Numbered from the stretch's first letter, positions 8,208 to 16,183 are shown. The stretch is 36,723 nt of DNA from Acidimicrobiales bacterium (GCA_030448105.1 JAUJNP010000020.1:1-36723); one strand, 5' to 3'. Program-made: numbers and translations. The notes: a model not told the origin generated them from the letters alone.

Positions 8208-9596
8208 TCAGCCTCCCGGTCGGGCTCGTCCCTTGACGGCGTCGTCGACGACTCGCAGCAGCGGGTAGGGGTTGACGGCTTCACCGCCGTCGGGGTGCAC
8301 CTCGAAGTGCAGGTGGGGCGCGGTGAAGCGGGCGTTGCCGGTGTTGCCCACGTAGCCCAGCACGGTGCCCACCTCGACCAGTTGACCCACCGCCACGTCC
8401 TTGGCGTAGGCCGACAGGTGGGCGTAGTAGTACAAGGTGCCGCTCCCGCCCTTGCGCCACAGGCTGGTGCCGCCGAGCGTGCTCGACCTCATCTCGGTGA
8501 TCACGCCCCGCTCACACGCGAACAGGGGCGTGCCCGAGGGGGCCATGATGTCGGTGCCTTCGTGGAAATGGGCGTAGCGGGTGCCCATCATCCGAGGCGC
8601 GCCGTAGGAGTCGATGAAGCTGTGCGGGTCAGCCACCGGGAACACGAACCCGGTTTCGCCCGTGACGATCTCCGAGCCGGCGTCGAACACCTCGTGCACC
8701 ATCCCCGCGGTCAGCACACCGAGGCGTATCGGCGGCACTGCTGCGGTGGCGGCGCGGAGGGCGAGCACCACGTCGGCCCGCTCCTCGCCCAGCTCGACCA
8801 GGGCGCCCCGCACCTCACGGCGGGCGTCCCGGTTGGCCTGCACGGTGCGGCGGAAGGCGTCGAGCATGCTGTCGAGGTAGCGGCGACGCCGGCCGTAGTC
8901 GGTGGCGGTGCTGGAGTCGAGCAGGGCCGACGCCGGCTCGTCTTCGCCGAAGGCCCGGATGTAGGCGTCGGCGGCTTGCTCGGCCAGGTCCTCTTCGGAG
9001 TGGGCGAAGCGCTCCACCGCTCGGCGATCCGCGCTCCGCAGCCGGGCGATCCGGGCGTCGAGGGCGCGCCGCCGGGCCCGCAGGCGCCCCACCCGGCTGA
9101 TGGCCGCTTCGTACGTGGCCCGCGCCCGGGCGAGGCCGACGCGCGCCTGGGCCTGCTCTCGCACCACCACCGCGGTCAACCTCGCCGTACCGACAGGCGG
9201 GGTGGCTGCCACCGGCGGTGGGGGAACGACGACATCGGCTCCGGGCACCGTGTCGCTGGGGGCTTCGCCGGCGCCTACGGGATCGGCGTGGGGGGAGGTG
9301 CCCGGCTGCGGCGGGCTGAAGATGGTGGTGGTGGTGGCCGCGGTCGAGGGTGTGGTGGGGCCGGACGTGGGGGCCGGTCGGGTGGTGGTGGTGGTGGTCG
9401 ACGTCGCACCCGGGAGGATGGGCGGCAGGGGCGGCAGGAGGGTGGCGGGGGGCCGGCTGGTGGTGGTCGTGGAGCCCGGGTCACCCTCGCCGGTCTGGGC
9501 CGACGCCGGTGCGACGAGGGCCGCCAGTGCCACTACGACCGTCGTCACCATCGCCGCGGTCCACGCCCGCCTGGTCGATGGCCCCGCGCTCACCGT
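8208..9596 (-). CDS. Secreted M23 family metallopeptidase (peptidoglycan endopeptidase)
   Basis: 462 residues from GTG 9596. The N-terminus has STRR, a hydrophobic core (AAMVTTVVVALAALVAP) and an ASAQ cleavage site. A long Thr/Pro-rich linker follows, then a coiled-coil stretch (QAQARVGLARARATYEAAI to about GELGEER). The C-terminal LytM/M23 domain has zinc ligands in HFHEGTDIMAPSGTPLFA (H-x3-D) and HLHFEVHP (H-x-H). Such proteins cut peptide cross-links in peptidoglycan or activate amidases. The start is uncertain: GTG 9596 has GAGGA ten bases upstream, while ATG 9623 and longer frames have weaker sites. All of these overlap the 3' end of the upstream ABC ATPase frame, by 116 bp or more. Confidence 0.85.
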   Translation of the reverse strand, partial: TVSAGPSTRRAWTAAMVTTVVVALAALVAPASAQTGEGDPGSTTTTSRPPATLLPPLPPILPGATSTTTTTTRPAPTSGPTTPSTAATTTTIFSPPQPGTSPHADPVGAGEAPSDTVPGADVVVPPPPVAATPPVGTARLTAVVVREQAQARVGLARARATYEAAISRVGRLRARRRALDARIARLRSADRRAVERFAHSEEDLAEQAADAYIRAFGEDEPASALLDSSTATDYGRRRRYLDSMLDAFRRTVQANRDARREVRGALVELGEERADVVLALRAATAAVPPIRLGVLTAGMVHEVFDAGSEIVTGETGFVFPVADPHSFIDSYGAPRMMGTRYAHFHEGTDIMAPSGTPLFACERGVITEMRSSTLGGTSLWRKGGSGTLYYYAHLSAYAKDVAVGQLVEVGTVLGYVGNTGNARFTAPHLHFEVHPDGGEAVNPYPLLRVVDDAVKGRARPGG

Positions 9597-10497
9597 CCCC
9601 CGATCCTCGTCCCCGGTCCCCATCGTCTCGCATCGGCCGGTCGTGTGGCATCGGCCCGTCGTGTCGCATCGGTTCGACACCGGGCCCCCTCGCCCCTTCC
9701 TCACTGGCCCCTTGCTCACTGGACCCTTCCTCAGTGGCGTAGGGCGCCAACGCCGCCATCACCGTGCGCCGCAACGCCACGAAGCCGAGGTCGGTGACCA
9801 GTTCGGGTGCTCGGGGTCGCGGGAACGGCACCGGGACCACCGTGCGCACCCTTCCGGGACGGGCGGAGAGCACCACCACCCGGTCGGCGAGCACAAGGGC
9901 CTCCTCCACGTCGTGGGTGACGAACAGCGACGCCCGGCGGTCGTCCAACCAGATGTCCTGGAGCCAGTCGACCATCTGGCGGCGGGTGATGGCGTCGAGG
10001 GCGCCGAACGGCTCGTCGAGCAACACCGCCTCTCGCGGCAGGAGGAACGTGCGCAGCAGGGCCAGCCGCTGGCGCATCCCCCCGCTGAGCTCAGAGGGCC
10101 AGGCGCGCTCGAAGCCGGCCAGCCCGAACCGCTCGAAGAGCGGAGCGGCCAGGAGGCGGGCCTGGCCGCGGGGCAAGCCGTCCAGCTCGCAGCCCAGGGT
10201 GGCGTTCTCCATGGCCCGCCGCCACGGGAGGAGGAGGTCCCGCTGGGGCATGTAGGCCGCCCGTCCGGGGCGGCCGACGACGTCGTGGCCACCGATGCGA
10301 GCCGTCCCCGCGCTCGGCACCAGCACGCCGGCCAGGACCTTGAGCAGGGTGCTCTTGCCGCACCCGCTGGGCCCCACCACGCTCACCAGCTCCCCGGGAG
10401 CGACGGCCACGTCGACGCCGTCGAGGGCGGCAGTCACCCGATTGCCTCGGCTGAAGCGATGGGCCAACCCCCGGACCGCGACGGCGGCGGCGGTCAC
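9481..10497 (-). CDS. thiZ: ABC transporter ATPase of thiamine-precursor uptake (ThiZ-like)
   Basis: 338 residues from GTG 10497. The NBD has Walker A GPSGCGKST (42-50), Q-loop MPQRDLLLPW, signature LSGGMRQRLAL, Walker B AVLLDEPFGALD and switch His VTHDVEEAL, as in the nitrate/taurine/HMP-type ATPases (SsuB/TauB/ThiZ). The conserved part ends near MAALAP. About 85 extra residues follow, low in complexity and including GPMPHDRPMRDDG repeats, before the stop at 9481; this tail overlaps the start region of the M23 peptidase gene. GTG overlaps the binding-protein stop (GTGA). Context in a TPP-riboswitch operon indicates uptake of thiamine or its pyrimidine precursor. Confidence 0.88.
   Translation of the reverse strand: MTAAAVAVRGLAHRFSRGNRVTAALDGVDVAVAPGELVSVVGPSGCGKSTLLKVLAGVLVPSAGTARIGGHDVVGRPGRAAYMPQRDLLLPWRRAMENATLGCELDGLPRGQARLLAAPLFERFGLAGFERAWPSELSGGMRQRLALLRTFLLPREAVLLDEPFGALDAITRRQMVDWLQDIWLDDRRASLFVTHDVEEALVLADRVVVLSARPGRVRTVVPVPFPRPRAPELVTDLGFVALRRTVMAALAPYATEEGSSEQGASEEGARGPGVEPMRHDGPMPHDRPMRDDGDRGRGSGDGERGAIDQAGVDRGDGDDGRSGTGGPRRTGVGPDRRG
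9619..9672 (-). repeat. Three tandem 18-bp repeats
   Basis: Three near-identical 18-bp units (9619-9636, 9637-9654, 9655-9672) lie in the overlap zone between the ThiZ-like tail and the M23 peptidase. On the minus strand each begins CCGATGC. In the ATPase frame they encode repeats of the type PMRHDG/PMPHDR/PMRDDG. The multiple of three keeps the frame open. Probably replication-slippage repeats. Confidence 0.8.
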
Positions 10498-11519
10498 CGC
10501 GCCCCGGTGGTGAACCGGTTGGTGAAGGCCTCGCCGATGTCGATCGGGTCCTCGATGAGGCCGGCGTCGACCAGGAACCTCACGAAGCGACGCCACACGG
10601 CCGGGTCCTGGTGGCCCCAGCGGGCGGGGTCGTCGCTGTACCGGGTGGCCAGGTAGGCCGCGCTGCGGCGCACGAGGTCGGCGTCGAGCTCGGGGACGGC
10701 GTCGAGGAGGGCGTCGGCCGCGGCACCGGGGCGGTCCATGGCCGTGCGGTAGCCCCGCGCCGTCACCTCCATGAACCGCTGGAGCACCTCGCCGCGCTGG
10801 TCGATCTCGGGCTCGGTGGTGGCGAGCATCGGCGTGTACCAGTCGGGGATGCAGTCGGTGTGGTCGAGGAAGGGGATGGTGCTCACGTCCACCTGCTCGA
10901 GCTCGGCGAGGCGGATCTTGTCCCAGGCGTCGAAGATCCAGACGAAGTCGTACTGGCCCTTCTCCAGCCCGACCCGGTAGTCGACGTCGCCCACCTCGGC
11001 GAAGCGCACCTTCTTCGGGTCGCCACCGTCGCAGCGCACGAGCCCCGACACCAGCGCCTTCTCGAGCGGGCCGCCGAATCCACCGTAGGTGTGCCCGACG
11101 AGGTCGGCCGGCCGGCGGATGCCGCTTTCCCGCAGGGCCAGGAGGCTCGACGTGTTGTGCTGCACCACCGCGGCGATGCCGACCACCGGCACCCCCTCGG
11201 CCCGGGCCGGCACGAGCTCCTCCTGGGCGGTGAAGGCCACGTCGGCCTTGCCCGTGCCGAGCAGCTGGAGGGCGCCGGCGTCACCGGGTTCGATGATGCG
11301 GACGTCGAGCCCCGCCCGCCGGTACCAGCCCTCGGCCCGGGCGAGGTACACGCCGGCGTGGTTGGTGTTGGGGGTCCAGTCGAGCACCACGTTGACCCGG
11401 TCGAGGCGGCCGCTGCGCTCGTCCCCGGCGGATCCGTCGCCGCAGGCCGCGCTCAGGGCCAACAGGAGGACGACGGCTACGCCGCCGAGCGCCCGACGAA
11501 GGGTGTGTGAATGGGTCAT
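10494..11519 (-). CDS. thiY: ABC transporter substrate-binding lipoprotein, NMT1/THI5-like (ThiY-like)
   Basis: 341 residues. The signal peptide ends in the lipobox LSAAC (Cys26), giving a membrane-anchored extracytoplasmic binding protein. The mature domain opens with VNVVLDWTPNTNHAGVYLARAEGWYRRAGLDVRI (seen in parts), the hallmark of NMT1/THI5 pyrimidine-precursor binding proteins. GKADVAFTAQEELVPARAEG and HNTSSLLAL continue the pattern. The likely ligand is formylaminopyrimidine/HMP or thiamine. Position in a TPP-riboswitch operon with thiN supports this. ATG 11519 overlaps the permease stop by 4 bp. A longer in-frame extension upstream is rejected because it lies over the permease gene and lacks a signal peptide. 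Confidence 0.9.
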   Translation of the reverse strand: MTHSHTLRRALGGVAVVLLLALSAACGDGSAGDERSGRLDRVNVVLDWTPNTNHAGVYLARAEGWYRRAGLDVRIIEPGDAGALQLLGTGKADVAFTAQEELVPARAEGVPVVGIAAVVQHNTSSLLALRESGIRRPADLVGHTYGGFGGPLEKALVSGLVRCDGGDPKKVRFAEVGDVDYRVGLEKGQYDFVWIFDAWDKIRLAELEQVDVSTIPFLDHTDCIPDWYTPMLATTEPEIDQRGEVLQRFMEVTARGYRTAMDRPGAAADALLDAVPELDADLVRRSAAYLATRYSDDPARWGHQDPAVWRRFVRFLVDAGLIEDPIDIGEAFTNRFTTGAR

Positions 11520-12298
11520 GGGGCCTCCTCGGCCGGACGGTTGGCGTGGTGCCACGGCGCGGCCAGACGACCGGCCAGGCCCACGAGGGCGAACAGCAGG
11601 GCCGACAGGGCGGCCACGATGACCACGGCCACGAAGATCCGGTCGACCCGGAACGACGACCGCGACCGGTTGATGAAGACCCCGAGGCCGTGCTCGGCGG
11701 CGACCAGCTCGCCCACCACCGCACCGGCCACGGCGTAGGCGGCGGCGATCCGCAGCCCGGAGAAGAAGGCGGGCACGGCGGCCGGGAAGCGCACCGTGCG
11801 CAGCGTGGCCGCCGGACCGGCCCCCATGCTGCGGACGAGGTCGAGCAGCTCGGGGTCGGCGCCGGCCAGGCCGGCGGCGGTGCTGACCGCCACCGGGAAG
11901 AAGGTGATGAGGGCTACGACCACGACCTTGGGGGTGGTGCCGATGCCGAACCAGAGCACCAGGAGGGGCGCCAGCACGATCATGGGGACCGTCTGGCTGG
12001 CCACCAGCAGGGGTTCGAGGACCCGGCGCACGAGCGGCACCGAGGCGACCGCGACGGCGATGGCGGCACCGGCCACCGCCCCGATGACCAGGCCGGCGAC
12101 GGCCTCGGACGCGGTGGCGGCCACGTGGGCCGGTAGGAGCGGGGCGGCGTCGGCGAAGGCCCCGGCCACCCGCCCGGGCGAGGGGAGCACGTACGCCGGC
12201 GTGTGGCGCAGCACCACCCAGCCCTCCCACGCCCCCACCAGGGCCGCCAGCAGCAAGCCCGGCGGCAGCCACCGCCGCGCCATTCGGCCGACGGTCAC
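11516..12298 (-). CDS. thiX: ABC transporter permease of thiamine-precursor uptake (ThiX-like)
   Basis: 260 residues with about six hydrophobic segments. The BPD_transp_1 EAA-loop region is SMGAGPAATLRTVRFPAAVPAF, matching the SsuC/TauC/ThiX permease group. GGWEG-like N-terminus and TVPMIVLAPLLVLWFGIGTTPKVV are also typical. It forms the channel for the neighbouring ThiY- and ThiZ-like proteins in the plasma membrane. GTG 12298 overlaps the stop of the thiamine-binding protein gene (GTGA), and its own stop overlaps the binding-protein start. No substrate residue can be named from the permease alone. Confidence 0.9.
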   Translation of the reverse strand: MTVGRMARRWLPPGLLLAALVGAWEGWVVLRHTPAYVLPSPGRVAGAFADAAPLLPAHVAATASEAVAGLVIGAVAGAAIAVAVASVPLVRRVLEPLLVASQTVPMIVLAPLLVLWFGIGTTPKVVVVALITFFPVAVSTAAGLAGADPELLDLVRSMGAGPAATLRTVRFPAAVPAFFSGLRIAAAYAVAGAVVGELVAAEHGLGVFINRSRSSFRVDRIFVAVVIVAALSALLFALVGLAGRLAAPWHHANRPAEEAP

Positions 12299-12597
12299 GA
12301 TCGGTAGCGGTCGGTGAGGTCGTCGATGCCGGGACCGGAGTCGGGGCCGGCGACGGCGCCCTCGGCCAGCTTCAGCACCGTCACCACGCTGGTGGCGCCG
12401 GCGGCCAGGGTGGCCTCGTGCATGGCCCTCAGCAGCGGCCAAAGCTCGTCGGGCGAGCCCTCCACCGAGGTGCCCAGCGGCCCCACCTCGGCCCGCACCC
12501 CCGAGGCGCGGGCCACCTCGATGGCCGCGTGCACGTGGGCGTAACGGTCGTCGGTGGTGCCCGCCGGGGTGGGCAGCACCTGGATCTCGGCGATCAT
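12295..12597 (-). CDS. MTH1187-type thiamine-binding protein (Thiamine_BP, DUF77)
   Basis: 100 residues, a full-length Thiamine_BP (MTH1187/YkoF) domain. The start MIAEIQVLPTPAG, then HAAIEVARASGVRAEVGPLGTSVEG and LWPLLRAMHEATLAAGATSVVTVLKL match the ferredoxin-like fold family that binds thiamine or the HMP moiety in the cytosol. In other bacteria these genes also sit next to ThiXYZ-type transporters, so a role in delivering or buffering the imported pyrimidine is likely. It overlaps thiN upstream (ATGA) and the permease downstream (GTGA). Confidence 0.9.
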   Translation of the reverse strand: MIAEIQVLPTPAGTTDDRYAHVHAAIEVARASGVRAEVGPLGTSVEGSPDELWPLLRAMHEATLAAGATSVVTVLKLAEGAVAGPDSGPGIDDLTDRYRS

Positions 12598-13268
12598 GCC
12601 GGAACCTCCGTGTCGAGGGCATGGGGTTGGATGGCCAGAAGCAGGCCGGCCCGCAGCGCCACGTGGCCCGACGGGCCGATCAGCTCGTTGCTGACGCCCC
12701 GGCTGGTGCCGGCGGGGAGCGCTTCGTCGGCCAGGGGGTAGCGCAGGCCCCGGGTGGTGATGCCGGCGGCGTCCCCGCCGACGGGCAGGAGGGAGATGAG
12801 GGACCCGGGGGCACCGGTGAAGGTGGCCTCGTCGCGCACCACCGTGACCCGGGCCGGGCCCAGCCAGGCGGTGACCGCGCAGGCCGACAGGGCCGGCGCC
12901 GCCAGCAGGAGGAGGTTGGCCAGGTGGTGGTCGGCCCGGCCCCCGGTCCCGCCGAGCACGACGATGGCCGCCGGCCGGCGCTCGGCGGCGGCAGCGAGGG
13001 CGAGCTCGAGGTCGGTGGCGTCCTTGGCCGCCGGGTGGGCGCAGACGACGGCCCCGGCCGCCTTGGCGAATACGAGGCCCTCGTCGCTGATCGAGTCCAG
13101 GTCCCCCACCACGAGGTGGGGGGTCAGGCCCAGGTCGAGGGCGTAGTCGGCGCCGGAGTCGGCCGCCACCACGAACGCGTCGGCCGGCACGACCGCCGCC
13201 ACCCGGGCATCGGGCGGCTCTCCACCGGCGACGACGACCGCCACCGAGTGCTCAGGGGCTATCGGCAC
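12594..13268 (-). CDS. thiN: Thiamine diphosphokinase
   Basis: 224 residues. Motifs of thiamine pyrophosphokinase are present in order: VVAADSGADYAL, VGDLDSIS, KDATDLELAL, LGGTGGRADHHLANLLLL, then C-terminal TTRGLRYPL and SRGVSNE. The enzyme converts thiamine and ATP to thiamine diphosphate, the ligand of the riboswitch just upstream. The start is GTG 13268. The Shine-Dalgarno GGAGG sits in the 3' part of the riboswitch about 13 bases from this GTG, which is long; an ATG in another frame lies at the ideal distance (see the leader ORF). A later GTG within the first nine codons is an alternative start. Confidence 0.92.
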   Translation of the reverse strand: MPIAPEHSVAVVVAGGEPPDARVAAVVPADAFVVAADSGADYALDLGLTPHLVVGDLDSISDEGLVFAKAAGAVVCAHPAAKDATDLELALAAAAERRPAAIVVLGGTGGRADHHLANLLLLAAPALSACAVTAWLGPARVTVVRDEATFTGAPGSLISLLPVGGDAAGITTRGLRYPLADEALPAGTSRGVSNELIGPSGHVALRAGLLLAIQPHALDTEVPA

Positions 13269-13275
13269 GGTGCAT
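13252..13275 (-). other. Possible 7-codon leader ORF overlapping the thiN start
   Basis: ATG at 13275 lies six bases after GGAGG in the riboswitch tail and opens a frame of seven codons (MHRADSP) that stops at 13252. It overlaps thiN codons in another frame. It could be a translated leader peptide, or simply chance. No further evidence. Confidence 0.3.
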
Positions 13276-13380
13276 CGCTTCCCTCCGCTGGCATTACCCA
13301 GTTCAGGTCCACGGGTCGGTGACGCCGCTCCGGCGCGGTCACCCTCTCAGCCCGGCTGCCCCGAGCTCCCCTGCGTTCGC
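13276..13380 (-). ncRNA. TPP riboswitch (THI element)
   Basis: Reading the minus strand, the conserved blocks appear in order: GGGGAGCTC, CTGAGAGGG, a variable hairpin with arms GGTGAC/GTCACC, then GACCCGTGGACCTGAAC, TGGGTAATGCCAGCGGAGGGA. These are the diagnostic TPP aptamer strands (CUGAGA pyrimidine sensor, ACCUGA and AAUGCCAGCG pyrophosphate sensor). The Shine-Dalgarno GGAGGG is part of the aptamer end, so ligand binding should hide the ribosome site of thiN. All five downstream genes overlap, so one switch could control thiN, the thiamine-binding protein and the transporter. Confidence 0.96.
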
Positions 13381-13385
13381 CGGCC

Positions 13386-13391
13386 ATGGTA
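13386..13391 (-). promoter_or_regulatory. Candidate -10 box for the TPP-riboswitch transcript
   Basis: On the minus strand TACCAT (TANNNT type) lies 5-7 bases before the first riboswitch bases, the right place for the operon promoter. The -35 region is weak. Tentative. Confidence 0.35.
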
Positions 13392-13577
13392 CCGCTCGAC
13401 CGGCCCACCTCCACCCCGGCCACGACCATCCGGGCGGCGACCGCCCGGCGGTACGGTTTGTCCCATGAACGTGGCTGCGCCCATGGTCTCGCTCCGGCTT
13501 CGCCTGCGCTCGACGGCGGCTCGTCGCTGGCGCTTCCCTCGCCGCATGCGGTCAGGTCCGCCCATCGAGGGCGGCCC

Positions 13578-14477
13578 ATGACCGTGCCCGTGGCCCTCCC
13601 GCTCGGGCCGGTGCGCGACCAGGTGGCGGAATCCTTCCGGCGGATCCTCTCCGGCGGGCGGGCCCAGCCCGAGGCGGCCACCATCTGGGTGCGGGAGTCC
13701 GGCGACCCCGGGCTGTTCGGTCCCGAGAGCCCGGCCTGGCGGGTCCAGGGCGAGCTGGACACCCTGGTCGGCGGCCTGCGGGCCCTCCTGCTGCAGACCC
13801 TGCACCCCCTGGCCATGGCCGGCGTGGCCCAGCACTCCGCCTTCCGCCAGGACCCCTTCGGCCGGCTCCAGCGCACGGGCGGCTTCATCGCCGCCACCGT
13901 GTTCGGCACCACCGCCGACGCCGACCGGGCCATCGCCGCCGTACGCCGGGTGCACGGTCGCGTCAACGGGGTCGCTCGTGACGGCCGCCCGTACTCGGCC
14001 AACGATCCCCACCTGCTCACGTTCGTCCACGTCACCGAGGTCGACAGCTTCCTGGTGGCCCACCAGGCCCTCTCCGGTGACCGCCTCACCGCCGCCGAGG
14101 CCGACCGCTACGTGGCCGACATGGCCGAGGTGTGCCGGCGGCTGGGCGGGGAGGACGTGCCCACCGACGTTGCCGGGCTGCGCCGGTGGCTCGACGACGT
14201 TCGCCCCGAGCTGGCCCTCACCCCCGAGGCCCGCAGCGCGGTGTGGTTCCTGCTCAACCCGCCCCTGCCTCTCTACGCCCGCCCCGCCTACGGCGTGTTC
14301 GCGTCGGCGGCGGTCGGCCTCCTCCCGGGGTGGGCCCGGCGGATGCTGTGGCTGCCGAGCGTGCCCCCCGTCGACCGTCTCGCCGTTCGCCCCGCCACCC
14401 GCACGATGCTGGCCGTGCTGGGCTGGGCCATCGGCGGGTCGCCACACCGCGACGCGGCCCGCCGCCGCACGAGCTGA
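13578..14477 (+). CDS. Oxygenase MpaB family protein (DUF2236)
   Basis: 299 residues. The sequence matches the DUF2236/MpaB family of heme-associated, mostly helical proteins: ESGDPGLFGPESPAWRV near the start, LLLQTLHPLAMAGVAQHSAF, GRLQRTGGFIAATVFGT, FVHVTEVDSFLVAHQ and the C-terminal half with LNPPLPLYARPAYGVFA. Relatives include rubber oxygenase Lcp and fungal MpaB; most bacterial members are uncharacterised. I chose ATG 13578, preceded by GAGGGCGG, since longer frames run into the riboswitch promoter region. The acyl-CoA dehydrogenase gene follows 4 bp later, implying an operon. Confidence 0.85.
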   Translation: MTVPVALPLGPVRDQVAESFRRILSGGRAQPEAATIWVRESGDPGLFGPESPAWRVQGELDTLVGGLRALLLQTLHPLAMAGVAQHSAFRQDPFGRLQRTGGFIAATVFGTTADADRAIAAVRRVHGRVNGVARDGRPYSANDPHLLTFVHVTEVDSFLVAHQALSGDRLTAAEADRYVADMAEVCRRLGGEDVPTDVAGLRRWLDDVRPELALTPEARSAVWFLLNPPLPLYARPAYGVFASAAVGLLPGWARRMLWLPSVPPVDRLAVRPATRTMLAVLGWAIGGSPHRDAARRRTS

Positions 14478-14481
14478 CGGC

Positions 14482-15630
14482 GTGGAGCGCACCCTCTTCT
14501 CCGAGGAGCACGAGCTGTTCCGGACCAGCGTGCGCCGCTTCGTCGAGAAGGAGATCGTGCCCCACCACCCCGACTGGGAGCGGGCGGGCATCGTGCCCCG
14601 GGAGCTGTTCTCCTCGGCCGGGGCCCACGGCTTCCTCGGGATGGCGGTGCCCGAGCGATACGGCGGCGGCGGGGTGGACGACTTCCGCTACAACCTCGTC
14701 CTCGGCGAGGAGGTACAGCGCTCGGGCACCGGCGGCGCCGGCCTGGGTCTCACCCTCCACAACGACATCTGCCTGCCCTACTTCCTCGCCCTTGCCAGCG
14801 ATGAGCAGAAAGACCGCTGGCTCCCGGGCATCTGCTCCGGCGACCTCATCACCGCCATCGCCATGACCGAGCCGGGCATGGGCAGCGACCTGGCCGGCAT
14901 GGCCACCACCGCCCGGCGCGACGGCGATACCTACGTGGTGAACGGCTCCAAGACCTTCATCACCAACGGCATCAACGCCGACCTCGTGATCACCGCGGTC
15001 AAGACCGACCCGAGCCAGCGCCACCGCGGCATCAGCCTCCTCGTGCTCGAGCGGGGCATGGGCGGGTTCGAGCGGGGACGAAACCTCGACAAGGTGGGCC
15101 TCCACGCCCAGGACACCGCCGAGCTGTTCTTCACCGACGTCGCGGTGCCGGTCACCAACCTGCTCGGCACCGAGGGCCAGGGGTTCGTCCACCTGGTCCA
15201 CAACCTCCCCCAGGAACGGTTGAGCATCGCCGCCGCCGGGGTGGCGGCGGCCGAGGCCGCCCTCGGGTGGACCCTCGACTACGCCAAGGAGCGCACGGCG
15301 TTCGGTCAGCCCATCGGCTCGTTCCAGCACTCGCGCTTCGTGCTGGCCGAGATGGCCACCGAGGTGGCGATGGGGCGGGTGTTCGTCGACCGCTGCGTGG
15401 TGGCGCTCGGCGAGGGCGCGCTGACGGCCGAGGAGGCGGCCATGGCCAAGTGGTGGTGCACCGAGCTGCAGAAGCGGGTGGTCGACCAGTGCGTCCAGCT
15501 CCATGGCGGCTACGGCTACATGCTCGAGTACCCCATCGCCCGGGCCTACACCGATGCCCGCATCACCACCATCTACGGCGGCACCACCGAGATCATGAAG
15601 GAGATCGTCGGGCGCTCGCTCGGCGTCTGA
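14482..15630 (+). CDS. Acyl-CoA dehydrogenase, long-chain (LCAD-like)
   Basis: 382 residues, full length. N-terminal helical domain, beta-domain with FAD-contact motifs IAMTEPGMGSDL and VNGSKTFITNG, and C-terminal helical domain with LHGGYGYMLEYPIARAYTDAR and IYGGTTEIMKEI. The catalytic base fits the LCAD/IVD type: Glu in NLPQERLSIA, whereas the MCAD position holds Gly (IYGGT). It catalyses FAD-dependent alpha,beta-dehydrogenation of acyl-CoA, probably long or branched chains. The start is GTG 14482, placed 4 bp after the DUF2236 stop. Electron transfer would need an ETF not in this window. Confidence 0.9.
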   Translation: MERTLFSEEHELFRTSVRRFVEKEIVPHHPDWERAGIVPRELFSSAGAHGFLGMAVPERYGGGGVDDFRYNLVLGEEVQRSGTGGAGLGLTLHNDICLPYFLALASDEQKDRWLPGICSGDLITAIAMTEPGMGSDLAGMATTARRDGDTYVVNGSKTFITNGINADLVITAVKTDPSQRHRGISLLVLERGMGGFERGRNLDKVGLHAQDTAELFFTDVAVPVTNLLGTEGQGFVHLVHNLPQERLSIAAAGVAAAEAALGWTLDYAKERTAFGQPIGSFQHSRFVLAEMATEVAMGRVFVDRCVVALGEGALTAEEAAMAKWWCTELQKRVVDQCVQLHGGYGYMLEYPIARAYTDARITTIYGGTTEIMKEIVGRSLGV

Positions 15631-15664
15631 CCGCAAGCCCGCCCCTGTCCTTGCCGGTCCACTC

Positions 15665-15691
15665 GTTCTTGCCAGGGTCGCCGCCGGGTAG
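15665..15691 (+). promoter_or_regulatory. SigF/SigB-type promoter candidate 1 (anti-sigma-like ATPase)
   Basis: GTTC (15665-15668), 17-base spacer, GGGTAG (15686-15691), nine bases before ATG 15701. It fits the GTTT-N14/17-GGGTAT class read by actinobacterial SigB/SigF factors, and matches two other sites in this locus. Confidence 0.5.
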
Positions 15692-15700
15692 TCCGCGACG

Positions 15701-16096
15701 ATGAGGGCAAAATCGACCTTTCCCGTCGATATTGCCAGCGCCACCGCCGCCCGCCGGTTCGTGGTGGACCGACTGGAGCGCTGGGGCGCCGCCGACGTGG
15801 CCGACGAGGTCGCGGTGATGGTGAGCGAACTGGTGAGCAACGCCGTGCACCACGCTCAGACCCCGGCCACCGTGCAGGTGCAGCTGGGCGAGAGCGTGGT
15901 GCGGGTGGAGGTGAAGGACGAGTCGGCGAGGCTGCCGGCCACGCCCGAGCCCTCGCTCGAAGCGGTCGACGGTCGCGGCCTGCGCATCGTCGACGCGGTG
16001 GCCGACCACTGGGGCGTGCAGCCCGAGGAGGTGGGCAAGGCGGTCTGGTTCGAGCTCGACTGCCGCCGTCGGGGCCGGGGCGCATCCCCGATCTGA
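15701..16096 (+). CDS. RsbW/SpoIIAB-like anti-sigma ATPase (HATPase_c)
   Basis: 131 residues forming a GHKL ATPase domain. The N-box is VMVSELVSNAVHHAQ, a degenerate G1 box is VEVKDESARLP, and G2 is DGRGLRIVDAVADHWG. Stand-alone proteins of this kind are serine kinases that bind sigma factors or phosphorylate STAS-domain antagonists. It stands close to the SigB/SigF-family gene on the opposite strand and is preceded by a promoter of the class that factor recognises. It could be a feedback regulator or a partner-switch kinase; the true target is not known. No STAS protein lies in the window. Confidence 0.85.
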   Translation: MRAKSTFPVDIASATAARRFVVDRLERWGAADVADEVAVMVSELVSNAVHHAQTPATVQVQLGESVVRVEVKDESARLPATPEPSLEAVDGRGLRIVDAVADHWGVQPEEVGKAVWFELDCRRRGRGASPI

Positions 16097-16119
16097 CAGC
16101 CATCCCCGTCCCGAGGCGG

Positions 16120-16145
16120 GTTCTCGCTCACAATGGTGCGGGTAC
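16120..16145 (+). promoter_or_regulatory. SigF/SigB-type promoter candidate 2 (25-residue peptide)
   Basis: GTTC (16120-16123), 16-base spacer, GGGTAC (16140-16145). It lies 38 bases before the small membrane peptide. Spacing equals that of the csbD promoter candidate. Confidence 0.55.
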
Positions 16146-16183
16146 GTAGCGCACCTGTCACGCCACGCTCGGGAGGGCACCCC

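Noticed and set aside
11520..12272. In-frame upstream extension of the ThiY-like gene
   Set aside because: It covers the permease gene and would bury the signal peptide; ATG 11519 with ATGA overlap fits.
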